Part shown: positions 1-8,149 of the stretch, piece by piece
Position numbering within the stretch: the stretch's first letter is position 1
Layout of the letters: every line of letters starts with the position of its first letter
Assembly: GCA_900544405.1 (NCBI GenBank)
Contig: UQVA01000010.1
Coordinates: forward strand, 4,904-68,903
DNA: 64,000 nucleotides
From: an uncultured Eubacteriales bacterium
Lineage (GTDB): Bacteria > Bacillota > Clostridia > Oscillospirales > Oscillospiraceae
Reading direction: 5' to 3'
Program-made: the position numbers and the translations under genes
Notes under the pieces: generated by a model
What the model was told of the DNA's origin: nothing
The model's database searches: none
What the model saw: the letters and a program-made list of their open reading frames with translations, nothing else

Positions 1-868
1 GGGAAAGCACATCATCACCACTGCCGTGGAGCATCACGCCATTCTCAACTGCATGAAGGAGCTGGAAGCCCAGGGGTACACCGTCACCTATTTGCAGCCG
101 GACGGCGAGGGCCGCATTTCTCTGGATGCCCTGTCCCAGGCCTTGACCAGGGACACGATCCTGGTGTCCATTATGATGGTCAACAATGAGACCGGGGCCG
201 CAATGCCCATTGCTCAGATGGCGAAGCTGGTCCACCGGGTCTGCCCGGAGGCCATTTTCCATACGGATGCGGTCCAGGGCTTCCTGAAAGTCCCCTTCCA
301 GGCAAAAAGTCTGGGGGCGGACCTCATCAGCGTATCCTCCCACAAAATCCACGGCCCCAAAGGGGCGGGAGCCTTGTACATCAGCCCCCGGCTGAAGTCT
401 TTTCCGGCGCTGCTTCTGGGCGGCGGTCAGGAAGGGGGATTCCGCAGCGGCACGGAGGGGACCCCGGCCATTTTCGGCTTCGCCGCCGCCTGTGCCGTGG
501 GCCAAGCCACATTCCGGGAGGATATTGCCCGGGAAAAGGCCCTGCTGGACCGGCTGGTGACGGAAATCTCGGCGCTGGACGGGCTGTACATCAACGGCTG
601 CCATGAGGCCCCCCACATTCTCTCCCTGTCCGTGCCGGGCGTGCCTACCCAGAACACCATCAACATTTTGCAGGACAAGGGCATCTGCGTTTCCGCCGGG
701 TCCGCCTGCGCCAAGGGCCACCGGAGCCATGTGCTGACGGCCATGAGTCTCTCCCCGGAGCGGATGGACGGCTCGTTCCGGGTGTCCCTGTGCCGGGACA
801 CCACCTGGGAGGAGCTGGAAGTGCTGCTCGACACTCTGAAAAACGACATTCTCCCAAGGAGGCGCTAA
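1..868 (+). CDS. Cysteine desulfurase, NifS/IscS family (5' end cut off by the window)
   Basis: PLP enzyme that takes sulfur from L-cysteine as a persulfide for Fe-S cluster or thio-cofactor assembly. The frame is open from base 2 with no start inside the window, and the first visible residues (GKHIITTAVEHHA) match the family's conserved ITTAVEH region, so about 90 N-terminal residues are missing. Visible landmarks are HTDAVQ, the PLP lysine in SSHKIHGPKG (codon 344-346), and the catalytic cysteine in SAGSACAKG (codon 707-709). A GTG at 26 is an internal valine, not a start. The next gene begins two bases after the stop, so the two are probably co-transcribed. Whether it serves general Fe-S assembly or tRNA thiolation cannot be told from this fragment. 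Confidence 0.93.
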   Translation, partial: GKHIITTAVEHHAILNCMKELEAQGYTVTYLQPDGEGRISLDALSQALTRDTILVSIMMVNNETGAAMPIAQMAKLVHRVCPEAIFHTDAVQGFLKVPFQAKSLGADLISVSSHKIHGPKGAGALYISPRLKSFPALLLGGGQEGGFRSGTEGTPAIFGFAAACAVGQATFREDIAREKALLDRLVTEISALDGLYINGCHEAPHILSLSVPGVPTQNTINILQDKGICVSAGSACAKGHRSHVLTAMSLSPERMDGSFRVSLCRDTTWEELEVLLDTLKNDILPRRR

Positions 869-870
869 GC

Positions 871-1287
871 ATGGACCGGAGAAAAGCGTTCCAAATTGGC
901 GCCCCGGTGCTGGCCCTGTGCGCCGTCATTTTGTCTCTGCTGCCCAACGGCATGGGCATGGTCTTTCTGGGAGAAACCAGCCCTATTCAGTACATTGTCA
1001 GCCCCTGCCCCATTCTGAGCCTTACCGCCGTGGGCTACGGGATGCCCTTCCCCTTCCTGTCGGCGGTACTGGCGATCATCCTGGTGATTCTGGGCGTTCT
1101 GGGTCTCTTTCTGGACCGGCCCGGCCTCCGGGGCGCTCAGTTCTATCTTTCCCTGCTGGCCTTCCTGCTCTCCACCTGCATCCCGGTCTTTTCCCTGACC
1201 GGGAGCCTCCAATGCACCTGGGTCAGCATCGTCTATTGTGTTCTTTTGCTGCTTCATTTCCTTGCGGCAGTGTTCCTGCGGAAATAA
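871..1287 (+). CDS. Small four-helix membrane protein, unknown function
   Basis: 138 residues starting MDRRKAFQIG. I do not recognise the family. Four hydrophobic segments are visible, at roughly residues 9-30, 58-82, 90-108 and 112-136, with short loops and basic residues at both ends, so an integral membrane protein is likely. It starts two bases after the cysteine desulfurase stop, with AAGGAGG overlapping the end of that gene, and is followed at once by a strong terminator. It therefore looks like the last gene of the desulfurase operon. Nothing in the sequence links it to sulfur metabolism beyond position. Confidence 0.75.
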   Translation: MDRRKAFQIGAPVLALCAVILSLLPNGMGMVFLGETSPIQYIVSPCPILSLTAVGYGMPFPFLSAVLAIILVILGVLGLFLDRPGLRGAQFYLSLLAFLLSTCIPVFSLTGSLQCTWVSIVYCVLLLLHFLAAVFLRK

Positions 1288-1330
1288 AAAAATCGGGCCG
1301 GCTGCATTTGCAGTCGGCCCGAACTTCTTT
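1288..1330. terminator. Bidirectional rho-independent terminator between convergent genes
   Basis: An 11-base-pair GC-rich stem (1295-1305 with 1310-1320, one G-U pair) and a four-base loop. An A-run lies before it and a T-rich stretch after it, so it can stop transcripts from the membrane-protein gene on plus and from proS on minus. Confidence 0.8.
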
Positions 1331-1333
1331 GAT

Positions 1334-2770
1334 TTAATAAGCGATGCCCCAGTAGATCATCTTCTTGGCAGGCTTTCCGCAGATGGCGCAGGTGTCGCCC
1401 AGATGCTCCTGATGGAAGGGGATGCACCGGGAGGACATCCCGCCCTCCTCCTTCATGCGGACCTCGCAGGCTTCGTCGCCGCACCACATGGTCTTGATAA
1501 AGCCGCCATGCTCCTGCTGCAAGGCCTTGGCCTCCTCCAGAGAGGAAGCGGCATAGATATGGGCCTCCAGGTCCTTCTTTGCCTTCTCGTACATACCCGC
1601 ATGGACCAGAGCCAGCTGCTCGGCTACGGCCTTTTCCAGATCCTCCAAACGGACGGTGGTCTTTTCTCCGTCGTTCCGGCGGACCAGGATGCACTGATCG
1701 TTCTCCAGATCGCGGGGGCCGCACTCCACCCGCACCGGCACGCCCTTCATCTCATACTGAGCGCACTTCCAGCCCATGGAGTTATCGGAATCGTCCACCT
1801 TCACCCGGAAACCGGCCTCTTTCAGGCGGCTTTCCAGCTTGGCGGCGGCTTCCAGCACGCCGGGCTTATGCTGAGCAATGGGCAAAATAATGACCTGAAT
1901 GGGGGCAATCTTCGGGGGCAAAACCAGACCGTTGTTGTCGCCGTGGGCCATGATGACCGCACCGATCATCCGGGTAGTGCTGCCCCAGGAGGTCTGGAAG
2001 GGGTACTGGATCTTGTTGTCCCGGCCGGTGAAGGTCACGTCGTAAGCACGGGAGAATTTGTCGCCGAAGTAATGGGAAGTAGCCCCCTGCAGGGCCTTGT
2101 GGTCCTTCATCATGCACTCCACGGTGTAGGTGGCTTCCGCACCGGCGAACTTTTCCTTATCGGTCTTGCGGCCGGGAATGACGGGGATGGCCAGGGTGTT
2201 CTCGAAGAAATCGGCATAGCAGTTCAGCTGCTGCTCGGTCTCGGCCTGGGCCTCCTCGGCGGTCTCGTGGATGGTATGTCCCTCCTGCCACCAGAATTCC
2301 CGGGAACGCAGGAAGGGCCGGGTGGTCTTTTCCCAACGGACCACGCTGCACCACTGGTTATAGAGCATGGGCAGCTCCCGATAGGAGTGCAGCACGTTGG
2401 ACCAATGATCGCAGAACATGGTCTCGGAGGTGGGCCGGAAGGCCAGCCGCTCCTCCAGCTTCTCATTGCCGCCCATAGTGACCCAGGCCACTTCCGGGGC
2501 GAAGCCGTTCACCAACTCCCCTTCCTTCTTCAGAAGGCTCTCAGGGATCAGAGCGGGCATAGCCACATTCACGTGGCCCGTTTTTTTGAAGGCAGCGTCC
2601 ATGATGGACTGCATATTCTCCCAGATGGCGTAGCCGTAGGGCCGCAGGATGGTGAAGCCCTTCACGCTGGAATACTCCACCAGCTCCGCCTTCCGGCAAA
2701 TATCCGTGTACCACTGAGCAAAATCCACGTCCATGTCCGTGATCTGCTCGACCTTTTTTTCCTTTGCCAT
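1334..2770 (-). CDS. proS: Prolyl-tRNA synthetase, short archaeal/eukaryote-like type (ProS type 3)
   Basis: Class II aminoacyl-tRNA synthetase charging tRNA-Pro with proline. The 478-residue length, and the lack of the roughly 180-residue editing insertion found in the long bacterial type, identify the short ProS form common in Clostridia. Class II motif 2 is visible around residues 140-170 (FRPTSETMF, then LYNQWCSVVRWE and FLRSREFWWQEGHT). An anticodon-binding domain follows (PIAQHKPGVLEAA onward), then a C-terminal zinc-type region with CGDEACEVRMKEEGG and CAICGKPAK, ending in a tyrosine as usual for this form. It lies divergently from sdaA and convergently with the small membrane protein. 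No T-box leader is visible upstream. Confidence 0.96.
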   Translation of the reverse strand: MAKEKKVEQITDMDVDFAQWYTDICRKAELVEYSSVKGFTILRPYGYAIWENMQSIMDAAFKKTGHVNVAMPALIPESLLKKEGELVNGFAPEVAWVTMGGNEKLEERLAFRPTSETMFCDHWSNVLHSYRELPMLYNQWCSVVRWEKTTRPFLRSREFWWQEGHTIHETAEEAQAETEQQLNCYADFFENTLAIPVIPGRKTDKEKFAGAEATYTVECMMKDHKALQGATSHYFGDKFSRAYDVTFTGRDNKIQYPFQTSWGSTTRMIGAVIMAHGDNNGLVLPPKIAPIQVIILPIAQHKPGVLEAAAKLESRLKEAGFRVKVDDSDNSMGWKCAQYEMKGVPVRVECGPRDLENDQCILVRRNDGEKTTVRLEDLEKAVAEQLALVHAGMYEKAKKDLEAHIYAASSLEEAKALQQEHGGFIKTMWCGDEACEVRMKEEGGMSSRCIPFHQEHLGDTCAICGKPAKKMIYWGIAY

Positions 2771-2814
2771 AGCAATTCCTTCCTCTCGGAATTTTTCCTA
2801 AAATATACTCGGAT

Positions 2815-2823
2815 ATTATATCA
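2815..2823 (-). promoter_or_regulatory. Extended -10 promoter for proS
   Basis: On the minus strand the sequence reads TGATATAAT, an extended -10 element about 45 bases before the proS start. No good -35 lies 17 bases further up, as usual for extended -10 promoters. A TTGACA lies too close (8 bases) to pair with it. Confidence 0.5.
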
Positions 2824-2865
2824 CAACTGTCAAGCGGATTTCCACCCTTTTCGATTGATTTCCGA

Positions 2866-2894
2866 TTGTATTTCTTTCCGGTATCTGCTATACT
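2866..2894 (+). promoter_or_regulatory. Sigma-A promoter for sdaA
   Basis: TTGTAT at 2866-2871, a 17-base spacer and TATACT at 2889-2894, 28 bases before the sdaA ATG at 2923. Confidence 0.65.
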
Positions 2895-2922
2895 AAGAAA
2901 AAAAGAATTCGAGGATACCGCC

Positions 2923-4152
2923 ATGAAATCCATTCGAGAGATCTATAAAATCGGCAAAGGCCCTTCCTCCTCCCATACCATGGGTCCGGAGCGGGCGGCC
3001 CGTCTCTTCAAGAAGGACCACCCGGAAGCCGACGGCTTCAAGGTCATACTCTACGGCTCCCTGAGCAAGACCGGCGTGGGCCACGGCACGGACCGGGTGC
3101 TGCGGGAGGTCCTCTCTCCCCTGCCCACGGAGATCGTGTTCTCCAAGGAGAATCTGAAGGACGCCCACCCCAACACCATGGACTTTTTCGCCTATAAAGA
3201 TGGAAAAGAGCTGGCCAGCCTGCGGGTGGCCTCCATCGGCGGCGGGGACATCCGTATTCCCGGCCGGGAGGACGTGGAGGGACCGGACATTTATCTGGAA
3301 AACACCTTTGCGGAAATTGCAGACCTGTGCAAATGGCGCTATATGACCCGGCTCAGCGACTATGTGGAATTATACGAAGGCCCGGAGATCTGGGACTTCC
3401 TGCAAACGGTCTGGGACACCATGAAGGCCTCCATTGACGCCGGTCTTTCCACCACCGGCATCCTGCCCGGCGGGCTGGGAGTCCAGCGGAAGGCCCGGTT
3501 CCTGCTGGACCAGCAGCGGTCCGGAGAGGCGGCCCCCCTGCGGGAGTGCCGCATCATCAGCGCCTACGCCTACGCCGTGGCCGAGCAGAACGCCGACAAC
3601 GGCACCATCGTCACCGCCCCCACCTGTGGGGCCTGCGGCGTACTTCCGGCAGTACTGCAGTATTTCCAGGAGACCCAGCACGCCGACGATTCCGTCATTC
3701 TCAAAGGGCTGGCCACGGCGGGCATCATCGGCAGCGTCACCAAACGCAACGCCTCCATTTCCGGAGCCGAGTGCGGCTGTCAGGCGGAAATCGGCACGGC
3801 CTGCGCCATGGCGGCGGCGGCCCTGGCAGAATTGTACGGCCTGACCTTGGACCAGGTGGAATATGCGGCGGAGATCGCCATGGAGCATAGCCTGGGCCTC
3901 ACCTGCGACCCCATTTGCGGTCTGGTGCAGATCCCCTGCATCGAGCGCAACGCCGTGGCTGCCATGCGGGCCATGAATGCCTGCAACCTGAGCTATCTGC
4001 TCTGCGGCAGCCGGAACATCAGCTACGATATGGTCTGCCGGGCTATGTACGACACCGGCCTGAACCTGAGCCACCAGTACAAAGAAACCAGCGAGGGCGG
4101 CCTTGCCCGGATGTACGACCGGCGCAGCACCCCCGCCAAGCCCTGGCGCTAA
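2923..4152 (+). CDS. sdaA: L-serine dehydratase (ammonia-lyase), Fe-S type, single chain
   Basis: Converts L-serine to pyruvate and ammonia with an oxygen-sensitive [4Fe-4S] cluster. The 409-residue chain carries both parts of the enzyme. The beta-type domain is at the N-terminus with GPSSSHTMGPERA (residues about 13-25). The alpha-type catalytic domain follows with NADNGTIVTAPTCGACGVLP, ISGAECGCQAEIG and HSLGLTCDPICGLVQIPCIERN, which supply the cluster cysteines. ATG 2923 is chosen because homology begins there and a GAGGA motif lies 12 bases before it; the in-frame ATG at 2866 lies inside the promoter. Monocistronic, divergent from proS. Confidence 0.94.
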   Translation: MKSIREIYKIGKGPSSSHTMGPERAARLFKKDHPEADGFKVILYGSLSKTGVGHGTDRVLREVLSPLPTEIVFSKENLKDAHPNTMDFFAYKDGKELASLRVASIGGGDIRIPGREDVEGPDIYLENTFAEIADLCKWRYMTRLSDYVELYEGPEIWDFLQTVWDTMKASIDAGLSTTGILPGGLGVQRKARFLLDQQRSGEAAPLRECRIISAYAYAVAEQNADNGTIVTAPTCGACGVLPAVLQYFQETQHADDSVILKGLATAGIIGSVTKRNASISGAECGCQAEIGTACAMAAAALAELYGLTLDQVEYAAEIAMEHSLGLTCDPICGLVQIPCIERNAVAAMRAMNACNLSYLLCGSRNISYDMVCRAMYDTGLNLSHQYKETSEGGLARMYDRRSTPAKPWR

Positions 4153-4287
4153 GATATTTGCAGAAAAGTGGCTTTGGTCGGTCCTGCGCCGCTTGATTTT
4201 GAATCTTCCTTGCAGAATGGACATGAACCGCCCCACGGTCTTGATGTCAGAATGAGAGACGGACAGGCTTTGCCGCGCCAGTCCGGA
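4153..4287. other. Intergenic stretch with no recognised gene
   Basis: 135 bases between sdaA and the tRNA terminator. I see no coding frame with a ribosome-binding site and no clear hairpin for sdaA. An open frame running from here back through the tRNA is an artefact of the tRNA gene. Confidence 0.5.
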
Positions 4288-4332
4288 AATAAAAAAACAC
4301 CGCTGTGACCTCTCAACGAGATCACAGCGGCA
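4288..4332 (-). terminator. Terminator of the tRNA-Leu transcript
   Basis: Read on minus: a nine-base-pair stem (4322-4330 with 4300-4308) followed by a run of seven Ts, just after the tRNA 3' end. Confidence 0.8.
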
Positions 4333-4337
4333 AAGTT

Positions 4338-4423
4338 TGGTGCCGGTGGCCGGACTCGAACCGGCACGCCATCGCTGGCGGTGGATTTTGAGTCCACTAC
4401 GTCTACCATTCCATCACACCGGC
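4338..4423 (-). tRNA. tRNA-Leu, anticodon CAA
   Basis: An 86-base class II tRNA with encoded CCA. The acceptor arm GCCGGTG pairs with CACCGGC before ACCA. The anticodon stem GTGGA/TCCAC encloses loop CTCAAAA, giving anticodon CAA (codon UUG). A long variable arm (GCCAGCGATGGC) and the T-arm motif GGTTCGAGTCC are present. It stands alone, with its own terminator. Confidence 0.95.
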
Positions 4424-4475
4424 GTTTACCGGTCCATTATAACTGAACCGGCGAAAAAATGCAAGAGAAATTTTC

Positions 4476-5510
4476 TCAAATTTCCAAATATCCGCAAAGG
4501 ACCTTCAAAGTATTGTACACGCCCTCGATGTGGCTGCGCTCGTAGCCGTGACTGGCGTAGACCCCTGCGCCGATGAGGCCGTGGGCCACGTCGTAGCCTG
4601 CCCGCAATGTGGCCTCCACATCAGAGCCATAGTGGGGGTACACGTCCACGGCGTAATCCGCCCCGGTCTTTTTGGCGGCATCGATGAGTTTGCCCACCAC
4701 TTCATAGCTGTACGGGCCGCCGGAATCCTTAGCGCAGATGGAAACCTGCCGCTCGGTGCAGCTCAGTCCATTGCCCACGCAGCCCATGTCCACAGAAATG
4801 GCCTCGGTCACGTCGTCAGGAATAGAGGCGGAGCCGCCGTGGCCCACTTCCTCATAGACCGTCACATAGACGTAGGTATGCCGGGGCAGCTTCACGCCCA
4901 TGTCCTTCAAATACCGGGCAAAGCCCAGCAGGATGCCCACAGACAGCTTGTCGTCCAGGAACCGGCTTTTCAGATAGCCGCTCTCGGTCCGGCGGGTCCG
5001 GGGGTCAAAGCAGACCATATCCCCGGTCTCGATGCCAAGGGCCTTGGTGTCGGCGGCGGAATTCACATTCTCGTCCAGCACCACCTCCGTGGTGTCGAAG
5101 CTGCGCTGGGTAGTGGAAAAGTCGCCGTTCACATGAATGGAAGCGTTGCATAGCTGCAAGGTTCCCTCGTACACCCGGCCGTCCCGGGTGTAAACACGGA
5201 CGTTCTCCGTCTCGCCGTTGTTGGCGTTCATGCCGCCCAGAGCCGTCAGCCGCAGTCGGCCGTTGCTCTTGACCTCCGCCACCATGCCGCCCAGGGTGTC
5301 CGTATGGGCCGCCAGCAGTAAGCCCTGGCCTTCACCACCCAGGTCCACCAGCACACCGCCCTTTTTCGTCATTTTCACCGGATAGCCCATGGTCTCAAAG
5401 GAATCCTTCACCCAGGCGGCGGCTTTCGCCGTGAAGCCCGTAGGCGAGTCGATGGCCAGCAGGGCCGCAGCCTGGTCCCAGGCAATATCCGCATATTTCC
5501 GATCCAGCAT
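4476..5510 (-). CDS. M42 family metallo-aminopeptidase / cellulase-M-type peptidase
   Basis: A cytoplasmic dinuclear-metal aminopeptidase that trims peptides. 344 residues. Family landmarks are the metal ligand H69 with D71 in LAAHTDTLGG, the bridging aspartate in FLDDKLS, the catalytic glutamate pair in VTVYEEVGHGG, AISVDMGCVG, and the C-terminal histidine in HGYERSHIEG. Start 5510 (MLDRKYADIAW) is chosen because GGAGG lies 10 bases before it at 5521-5525, overlapping the stop of the YdcF-like gene upstream. The two genes are therefore tightly coupled. The natural substrate is unknown. Confidence 0.9.
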   Translation of the reverse strand: MLDRKYADIAWDQAAALLAIDSPTGFTAKAAAWVKDSFETMGYPVKMTKKGGVLVDLGGEGQGLLLAAHTDTLGGMVAEVKSNGRLRLTALGGMNANNGETENVRVYTRDGRVYEGTLQLCNASIHVNGDFSTTQRSFDTTEVVLDENVNSAADTKALGIETGDMVCFDPRTRRTESGYLKSRFLDDKLSVGILLGFARYLKDMGVKLPRHTYVYVTVYEEVGHGGSASIPDDVTEAISVDMGCVGNGLSCTERQVSICAKDSGGPYSYEVVGKLIDAAKKTGADYAVDVYPHYGSDVEATLRAGYDVAHGLIGAGVYASHGYERSHIEGVYNTLKVLCGYLEI

Positions 5511-5524
5511 TTTCTTAAATCCTC

Positions 5525-6271
5525 CTAAAAAATCGTGTAATACCATACGGCCAGAATTTCACGCAGGAAATAGTCCACAAATAAGTAGGCTTTGGTCGTC
5601 TTTGCAGGGATGCCCACCGGCTCCACTCCCTGCTGCCGGGCGAACAGCCCTGCCCGATAGAGGTGGTACTCACTGGTGACGATGCCCAGTTTGTCCACGT
5701 CCTCTCCGGTGCGCTGTCGAATGAGCGCCCGGGAATATTCGATGTTTTCCCGGGTATTCCGGGCCTGGTCCTCGACCCAGACCCGCTCCGGGGCGATGCC
5801 CATGGCGGTCAGTTCCCGGTAGATGCACTCCCCTTCCGAAATGTCCTCCCACTTGCCCCGGGTGCCGGTGCCGATGGCCACAGCCTCCGGGTGGGCCACC
5901 AGATACGCATAGGCCGCCTGGATCCGGTCCCTGAGCGACGTGGACGGGACCGTGCCGTTGACCCCGGCCCCCAGCACCAGAATGTACTTGCAGTCGGCAT
6001 CGGCATTTCCGCCAGCGGCCCGGAGAATGCACTGCCCCGCCCAAATTGCGGCGGCCAAGCCCAAAGTCAGAATACAGATCAGCACCCGCCGGACATTCCG
6101 GGCGGCTTTCGGCTTCTTCTGTGCCCAGCGGTGCAGGGCCAGAAATGCCGCCAGCACGCAGCCCAGGACGAACACGCAAAGGCCGATGACCTTTCCGATG
6201 GGCGAAAAAATCAGAAGCAGCACTCCCGCCAATCCCAGGGCGGCAGCGGCTGCCCAAAGCAGTTTTTCCAT
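5525..6271 (-). CDS. YdcF/SanA-like DUF218 membrane protein
   Basis: 248 residues. Three hydrophobic segments (about residues 4-24, 28-48, 63-82) precede a DUF218 domain beginning YILVLGAGVNG and containing LRDRIQAAYAYLVAHPEA, the conserved EDQARNTRENI, and VTSEYHLYRAGLFAR. Such proteins (YdcF, SanA, ElyC) are linked to envelope integrity, and some bind S-adenosylmethionine; the exact reaction is not known. It starts with AAAGGAGGCGACT before ATG and is the first gene of a two-gene operon with the M42 peptidase. Confidence 0.85.
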   Translation of the reverse strand: MEKLLWAAAAALGLAGVLLLIFSPIGKVIGLCVFVLGCVLAAFLALHRWAQKKPKAARNVRRVLICILTLGLAAAIWAGQCILRAAGGNADADCKYILVLGAGVNGTVPSTSLRDRIQAAYAYLVAHPEAVAIGTGTRGKWEDISEGECIYRELTAMGIAPERVWVEDQARNTRENIEYSRALIRQRTGEDVDKLGIVTSEYHLYRAGLFARQQGVEPVGIPAKTTKAYLFVDYFLREILAVWYYTIF

Positions 6272-6291
6272 AGTCGCCTCCTTTTTTTGCT

Positions 6292-6320
6292 ATTCTACCA
6301 CGTCCGTATGCAAAATGCAA
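6292..6320 (-). promoter_or_regulatory. Sigma-A promoter for the YdcF-like/M42 operon
   Basis: Minus strand: TTGCAT (6320-6315), 17 bases, TAGAAT (6297-6292), about 20 bases before the start codon. Confidence 0.65.
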
Positions 6321-6352
6321 CTGTCTCCCGGAATGATCCTCTTTTTTCCCTG

Positions 6353-6381
6353 TTGACATGGCCGGTTTTCGGTGGTATTAT
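6353..6381 (+). promoter_or_regulatory. Sigma-A promoter of the T-box transcript
   Basis: TTGACA at 6353-6358, a 17-base spacer and TATTAT at 6376-6381, just before the T-box leader. Confidence 0.8.
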
Positions 6382-6389
6382 TTAGAAAA

Positions 6390-6675
6390 TTTCATAGAAA
6401 AGCGACGACGAAGACGGAGCTGGCGAAAGTGCCATACAGAGAGCCGGGGGCGGTGGAAGCCCGGCAGGAAACGCCATGTCTCCCATCCCTTCCGAGCCGA
6501 GGCCCCCAAAGTTGTAAAAAGGAATCCAACCGGTAGGGACTTCCGCGCAGGCTGCGTCAGTGCCTAGGGCTTGTTGGAGTCTGAAAAGAGTGGTACGGGA
6601 AACCGTACAATTTGAGTGGTACCGCGGGTTTGCCCCGTCTCAAAGCAATTTGAGACGGGGCTTATTTTTATTCTC
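6390..6675 (+). promoter_or_regulatory. T-box leader for the branched-chain amino acid carrier
   Basis: A tRNA-sensing leader of about 280 bases. The Stem I landmarks are AGAGAGCCGGGGG and CGGTGGAAGCCCGG (6438-6464). The T-box sequence GAGTGGTACCGCGGG at 6614-6628 would pair with the tRNA acceptor end. A terminator follows: stem 6632-6644 with 6649-6661, then TTATTTTTATT. The most plausible specifier codon is ATC (isoleucine) at 6485-6487, a few bases before GAGC at the Stem I base. This agrees with the transporter downstream but is my reading, not a folded model. Uncharged tRNA should favour read-through. Confidence 0.85.
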
Positions 6676-6688
6676 AGGAGGCTATTTT

Positions 6689-8005
6689 ATGAAACTGTCC
6701 AGGCGCAATATGCAGACCGTGAGCTTCATGCTCTTTTCCCTGTTCTTCGGAGCGGGGAACCTGATCTTCCCGCCCTTTCTGGGGCAAAATGCGGGAACTG
6801 CCGCCCCGGCGGCCATGATCGGCTTTCTCGTCACGGCGGTCCTTCTGCCGGTGCTGGGGGTCATCGTGGTGGCCCGGTTCGACGGGCTGGACAAGCTGGC
6901 GGGCCATGTGGGCAAAAGATTCTCCCTGGTGTTCACCCTGCTCATTTACCTCTCCATCGGGCCGGGCCTGGGCATCCCCAGAGCCGCCTCCGTGCCTTTT
7001 GAAATGGCCGTAGCCCCCTATCTGCCGGAGTCGGCCAACGTGCGGCTCTTTCTGCTGCTCTATTCCCTGGTATTTTTCCTGGCAGCCCTGTGGCTGTGCC
7101 TGAATCCGGGGAAACTGGTGAAGCGCATCGGCAATTTCCTGACCCCTTCCCTACTGCTCCTGCTGCTGTTTCTCTTTGTCAGCTTCCTGTTCCGGGGAGA
7201 GCGGGCCTTCGCCGCTCCTCAGCGTGCGTACGCTTCTGCCCCTCTGCTCCGGGGCTTTGCGGAGGGCTATCAGACCATGGACACCATCGCCGCCCTGAAT
7301 TTCGGTCTGGTCATCGCCACTACGCTGACCAATTTCGGCCTTTCGGAAAAGCGGGACCAGCTGCGCCATACGGTCCGGGCGGGACTGCTGGCCGGAGGCA
7401 TCCTGGCGCTGGTATACCTGGCCCTGGGCTATATGGGAATGTGTTCCTCCGGGGTCTATCCGGTCCAGGAAAACGGCGCCTGGACCCTCCGGTGCATCGT
7501 CTATCAGCTGTTCGGTGCGCCCGGCGCCGTGCTGTTGGCGGCCATCTTCACCCTGGCCTGCCTGACCACCTGCGTGGGGCTCATCAACTCCATTTCTCAG
7601 TATTTTTCTACCCTGTTCCGGTTCTTCGGCTACCGGCAGTGGGTCTACTGCATCACCGCCGGGGCGTTTCTCATCTGCAACCTGGGCCTGACCACCATCC
7701 TGAAAATCTCCATTCCCATCCTCAACGCCATTTACCCGGTGGCCATTCTGCTGATTTTGCTGGGCCTGAGCCATGGACTTTGGAAGGGCAACGCCCTGGT
7801 GTACCCCCTTGCTGCCGGGGCCACCGGCTGCGTCAGTCTGGTCTATGCCCTCTATGAAGCCGGGATTCCCCTGGGAGCCGTAGGAAATTTATTTGAACAT
7901 CTGCCCCTCTTTGACCAGGGCTTCGGCTGGCTCTGGGCGGCCTTGCTGGCCATCCCGGTCAGTCTGGTTGGGAATGCCATGCAAAAGCGGAAAAATCATG
8001 TTTGA
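6689..8005 (+). CDS. brnQ: Branched-chain amino acid:cation symporter, LIVCS family
   Basis: Imports leucine, isoleucine and valine across the cytoplasmic membrane. 438 residues with about 12 hydrophobic segments. Family landmarks are the N-terminal SFMLFSLFFGAGNLIFPPFLGQNAG and GPGLGIPRAASVPFEM, then EGYQTMDTIAALNFGLVI. The start at 6689 (MKLSRRNMQTVS) has CAGGAGG 8-14 bases upstream. It is monocistronic, with a T-box leader before it and a terminator after it, so expression should rise when a branched-chain aminoacyl-tRNA is depleted. Confidence 0.93.
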   Translation: MKLSRRNMQTVSFMLFSLFFGAGNLIFPPFLGQNAGTAAPAAMIGFLVTAVLLPVLGVIVVARFDGLDKLAGHVGKRFSLVFTLLIYLSIGPGLGIPRAASVPFEMAVAPYLPESANVRLFLLLYSLVFFLAALWLCLNPGKLVKRIGNFLTPSLLLLLLFLFVSFLFRGERAFAAPQRAYASAPLLRGFAEGYQTMDTIAALNFGLVIATTLTNFGLSEKRDQLRHTVRAGLLAGGILALVYLALGYMGMCSSGVYPVQENGAWTLRCIVYQLFGAPGAVLLAAIFTLACLTTCVGLINSISQYFSTLFRFFGYRQWVYCITAGAFLICNLGLTTILKISIPILNAIYPVAILLILLGLSHGLWKGNALVYPLAAGATGCVSLVYALYEAGIPLGAVGNLFEHLPLFDQGFGWLWAALLAIPVSLVGNAMQKRKNHV

Positions 8006-8010
8006 CAGTC

Positions 8011-8053
8011 TCCCCCGGTGGGGCGGAAAAATTCCGCTCTGCCGGGGATTTTC
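8011..8053 (+). terminator. Terminator after brnQ
   Basis: A long stem (8012-8027 with 8032-8047, a few G-U or mismatched pairs) followed by TTTTCT. Confidence 0.7.
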
Positions 8054-8055
8054 TG

Positions 8056-8084
8056 TTGCATTTTGGAATCACCCGTGCTATACT
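8056..8084 (+). promoter_or_regulatory. Sigma-A promoter of the MarR/ABC exporter operon
   Basis: TTGCAT at 8056-8061, 17 bases, TATACT at 8079-8084. The operator-like repeats lie just downstream. Confidence 0.75.
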
Positions 8085-8090
8085 TTCCAA

Positions 8091-8129
8091 ACAAGTTGTA
8101 TGTGCAATTACTTAGTTGTAGCTACAACA
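8091..8129 (+). promoter_or_regulatory. Probable MarR autoregulatory operator
   Basis: A perfect 12-base palindrome TTGTAGCTACAA at 8116-8127, inside the 5' leader of the MarR gene. The half-site AGTTGTA occurs at 8094-8100 and again at 8114-8120, exactly 20 bases (two helical turns) apart. Position just after the -10 fits repression. Confidence 0.6.
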
Positions 8130-8149
8130 AAGAGAGGACGTTGGAAACC

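Noticed and set aside
1238..2896. 552-codon open frame on plus opposite proS
   Set aside because: Exact shadow of proS on the other strand; its product is His/Gly/Leu-rich and matches nothing, while proS has all class II motifs.
4149..4409. Open frame on minus running through the tRNA-Leu gene (VDSKSTASDGVPVRVRPPAP-like product)
   Set aside because: This is the well-known false protein made by reading a tRNA gene; there is no ribosome-binding site and a terminator lies inside it.
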